Positions 61,106 through 64,000 of a stretch of DNA of 64,000 nt are shown in pieces. Made by a program: the position numbers and the translations under genes. The DNA comes from Vermamoeba vermiformis. Taxonomy: Eukaryota > Tubulinea > Echinamoebida. The notes beneath the pieces were generated by a model that was not told the DNA's origin, searched no databases, and saw only the letters and a list, made by a program, of their open reading frames with translations. Numbering within the stretch: position 1 is the first letter of the stretch; the number at the start of each line of letters is the position of its first letter. The stretch spans positions 62,001 through 126,000 of the forward strand of contig JBEWZL010000253.1 in assembly GCA_045837725.1 (NCBI GenBank). Reading direction: 5' to 3'.

Positions 61106-63249
61106 TCACCAAGACCAATTAAGTCGTCTTCCTTGCAGTGGATCCACCCAAGGATTAGCACGCTCTCGTTCCATCCGTTGAGCAATCTCGCTGAGCTTGG
61201 CTTGACCCTCTGCGCTAATCAACTGCTTCTTTTTATCACCACGACAATCGATGTGCAAGTGGTTGACGAGTGCTGCACGTGATTCAAAGTCATCTTGATC
61301 GCAAGCTTTGCACATGTAGTCGCCTTTGTCCGCGGTACATTCTCGCATGTGACGCATTAAATCTTCGTGGCTCGACAGCACAGCGACACAGCCCAACACC
61401 TTGTTCGTACACTGCAATATGGCAGCTTTGTGACGGTACGTGTCGCATCGCGTGTATTGCTGCAAGTGACAGGTGAGCACGGGTCATGAAACGTCATTCG
61501 GTGACTTACCTGACAATGTTGTTTGAAGCAATCAATCTTGCCCGACACATCGCATCGATTGCATTGATATTCGTAGTACGGACAATGCTTCAAGTGCGTT
61601 AATCGTTCTGCACGTGTCATGTCTTTCGTCTGACAACCGTGCTCGCTCAGCATGCACGACCAGCCAGGCCACTTCAGGCACACATTGTAGTGGTCCTATT
61701 AGTACGATTGCGTGATTAATTATTGGATCAGGACTAGTTGATTCTGTTAAGATCGAGTTACTTACGACTAGATCACATTTTTTCACGGCATATTTGCAGT
61801 ACGAGCACGGGATATTTTCTTCACTTTCCTCGCTGGGAATTTCATCTTCGAGCAGCTTTTCAACGAGTATCTGAAATAGGAAAAGCATGAATAATCCATT
61901 GTGATCATTGAAAGCATAATGTCCGTACCGAGCGATGTTCCCCGCCTTGCACCACGAGCTGCACACGTGTCTGCGAGTGCATCAGTAACAATGCTGCACT
62001 TTCAAGCTGCAAATAATTGCTCGTAGGATAAGCTGGAATTTTGATGACAATCTTTTTGACATGTTGACAGCGCATCACTAATGTTTGCAACTGTTCTGCT
62101 TTCATGAATTGCGGATAAATGAACTCCAAGAACCACAGCCGCGTCAATTTGTTCGAGATCAGCAGTTCAAGCACCGGATCCAACTGTCCAGCACCAGGTT
62201 TGATCGTCAATTTTTCTATATTTGGAATTTGCGCCAGGAATTCGCGATTAAAAACTTGAGTTTCCAAATATAGCGATTTTAAATTCGTGCAATCTTTGAT
62301 GTCGGGCTTTTCCACGCGCGTTGTCAGTCTTAACTCCTCGCAGGATGTTATTCGAGTTTTGGCGCTGGGGCTGAGCGTGACGGACTTGGGATTATATTGC
62401 AACAATTTTGGAGTATCAACGTTAGGACTGTCAAATGGAAGGAGCAACTCTTCCATATTTGGAAAGGCTTTGGGTACGTGAGCACATCCAGCGTTGTCGA
62501 GATCACCTGGATAAAGAGACTTGACATTCACGTCGCGTATAGTCTAAGCGCGTGACTGACGGACATAGTGGCTGGTGGAATATTTCTCCTGCTTGTGAAC
62601 CTGTTAATAAACAAACAGTTAGATCAAGCTGTAAATCCGGACAAGGTACTCCAAAATCCGATCAAAACGCATCACGATAGTATAACACGATATAACTATT
62701 AATATGAAACCATAGGTATGTTTGGCTTTAATCAGGACATACCTACAGACGGCAAAGCGATCGACTTCAAGTTCGGAAATTGGGTCAGCAATACCTTGAG
62801 CCCTGCATAGCCGATTGAAGTGCAGCCTGATAGGTCTAGGGATGTTATATGAGGGTAATCTCGCGCTAGCACTGCCAATTGCGCATCTCCGAACACATCT
62901 CGGAATCGAACTGCCGGCTTGTATTGAGTAATCCTATGTTAATATAAATCTTAATAATGATCGAGTTTACTATGGTTGAATCAATATGCTCACAATGCGC
63001 CAGGTTCGGATCGCGTGTCAGAAAAAATAAAGAAATTAATTGATTTTAATTCAAATGACGTATTTAGCACAGCCGATTGCACTAATCACTCTATTTTAAA
63101 TTATTGGCGATTACTGGTAAAATTCTTACTTACAGTTCCTGCGTGTAACGGAGATATTCTTTGTTTACGGATTTGAACGTTGAAATTAAATACTCAGCAG
63201 GGAAGAACGACAATATGTACTCTCTAATCTCAGGAGGCAACGTGTCCAT
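61106..63249 (-). CDS. F-box / LRR protein with C-terminal TRAF-type zinc fingers
   Basis: Start MDTLPPEIREYILSFFPAEY (63249), an F-box, with LISTFKSVNKEYLRYTQEL. The second exon is LRR-like: FRDVFGDAQLAVLARDYPHI and TSLDLSGCTSIGYAGLKVLL. After an intron the long exon 62545-61985 continues LRR-like strands (CTNLKSLYLETQVFNREFLA, LTRLWFLEFIYPQFMKAEQL). The C-terminal third has Cys/His clusters: CSYCKYAVKKC, CLKWPGWSCMLSEHGC, HCPYYEYQCNRCD, CTNKVLGCVAVLSSHEDLMR and CKACDQDDFESRAALVNHLH, spaced like TRAF-type fingers. The combination suggests an SCF substrate receptor that uses zinc fingers for target or membrane binding. Confidence 0.65.
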
Positions 63250-63647
63250 ATTTAAATTATGAACAGCTTCTTGTTGATTGCGACGGACAAACTGGCGAAA
63301 AATTACCTTTTTTATTTTTTGTCACCTGGCTTTCTGCACAGAAATTCTTGTAAATTAACCAAACCAATAAAGATATTTGTCAGAATGACTGGGCGTGTGT
63401 TTTGGTGGTTTTGATTTTTGGTTCGGGACAGAGAGGGATTGAATTTGGAGCCAGGACTAAATCCCGACCCCCGAAGATGGAGAAACGCGAGAAACGGCGG
63501 ACAGAAAAAACCCAAAAAAATTTTTGGTCAGAATAATTCCGGAATTCCGATCATTTTACACACGCCCACTCCGATCTCAGTTGCACAAACTGCACATCGG
63601 AAATGAGTTCAGAATCACTAGGCACTAAAACAAAAGTCAAATCCACT
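63250..63647. other. Intergenic with an atypical G/C-richer patch
   Basis: About 400 nt between minus-strand genes. The segment 63385-63525 is richer in G and C than its surroundings and is bracketed by the direct repeat GTCAGAAT (63379 and 63519 areas). No coding potential, RNA gene or Pol III box is convincing. Confidence 0.3.
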
Positions 63648-64000
63648 TTAATCCGTGTCCTCGTCATCGCTGAAAGTAATGTCAGGATTATATACAATTT
63701 CTTCGTCGTTAGTATTCGCTGCGTTGTTGTTACTAGCCTCGTTGTCATCGCCACCGCAGATCCAGTCCACTTGCATCGACAACACCTCGCACTGAATGTC
63801 TTTGCAACTATTCAGCGGACTGTCACTCACAATCTCGCGTGCTTCAGATTCGTCACGTGCTCGAATAATCAAAAATAACTCGCGTGCAGCTGTTGTGCCA
63901 GCCATCACCAATTTGTTCCAGAATTTCAACTCATTCACGTAAGCTTGGTGCTTCGGCAGTAATCGTTGCAATTCTTCGTGCGAAATTCCTGCAAAGACTA
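63648..64000 (-). CDS. YCII-like domain protein, 5' end outside the window
   Basis: The last exon begins near 63987 after TTTGCAG, a 3' splice site, so the start lies beyond the right edge. Visible protein: SHEELQRLLPKHQAYVNELK, FWNKLVMAGTTAARELFLII and RARDESEAREIVSDSPLN, followed by EVLSMQVDWI. This order (HxxYVxxL, MAG, LFLI-x-A-x-D-x-x-EAR-x-I-V-x-x-D-P, then a beta strand with a tryptophan) matches the YCII/ferredoxin-like fold of small bacterial-type proteins. A 40-residue Asn- and Asp-rich acidic tail (YNPDITFSDDEDTD) ends at 63648. Function unknown. Confidence 0.6.
   Translation of the reverse strand, partial: VFAGISHEELQRLLPKHQAYVNELKFWNKLVMAGTTAARELFLIIRARDESEAREIVSDSPLNSCKDIQCEVLSMQVDWICGGDDNEASNNNAANTNDEEIVYNPDITFSDDEDTD

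Noticed and set aside
63379-63526. Possible SINE bracketed by GTCAGAAT
   Set aside because: No convincing Pol III A and B boxes and no poly(A) tail; an 8-bp direct repeat alone is weak.

Overview
The window is nuclear DNA of a unicellular eukaryote, most likely an amoebozoan or a related free-living amoeba. The evidence is: dense genes on both strands broken by many 50-70 nt GT-AG introns; an AT-rich base composition with Asn-rich tracts; many F-box genes; a WASH-complex subunit, TAF8 and farnesyltransferase alpha; and several genes combining a peptidase S74-type chaperone domain with a membrane segment, as in the MYRF/MrfA family. A GAL4-type Zn2Cys6 regulator is also present. I cannot name the species. 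Exon boundaries were inferred by eye.

Layout. 0-2.6 kb: F-box/propeller gene cut by the left edge. 3-8 kb: tandem pair of FAD-linked (berberine-bridge-like) oxidases. 8-11 kb: DHHC palmitoyltransferase and mitochondrial protease ATP23. 11-26 kb: three genes of an unusual family (A, B, C), with an unrecognised gene, a secreted aspartic protease and a GPI-anchored Cys-rich protein between them. 26-36 kb: TAF8, WASHC3, a possible NELF-E-like gene, farnesyltransferase alpha and a mitochondrial t6A synthase. This stretch also holds four Pol III genes (tRNA-Asn, tRNA-Met, 5S rRNA, tRNA-Thr) that sit inside introns of two of these genes, and one MITE-like element. 36-46 kb: Zn2Cys6 regulator, ABCC transporter and a secreted CBM6-like protein. 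46-52 kb: a divergent histone H3 variant, an F-box/E2-variant fusion and the fourth family member (D). 52-64 kb: more F-box genes, a Met/Cys-rich surface protein and a YCII-like gene cut by the right edge.

The most interesting content is the four-member family A (11148), B (22931, minus), C (25654, minus) and D (49376). Each encodes an N-terminal beta-rich domain ending in a basic LLPKKR motif, then an S74 intramolecular-chaperone domain with the self-cleaving SDINIK dyad, a coiled coil, one membrane span, and a C-terminal leucine-rich-repeat ectodomain capped by cysteines. By analogy with MYRF these look like membrane-tethered transcription factors whose sensor is an LRR domain. The central chaperone/coiled-coil cassette, including one 64-nt intron, is almost identical at DNA level in all four, while both ends have diverged widely. 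That suggests gene conversion of a constant module between two variable ones. D looks intact. B and C each carry one frameshift, and A carries a compensated pair.
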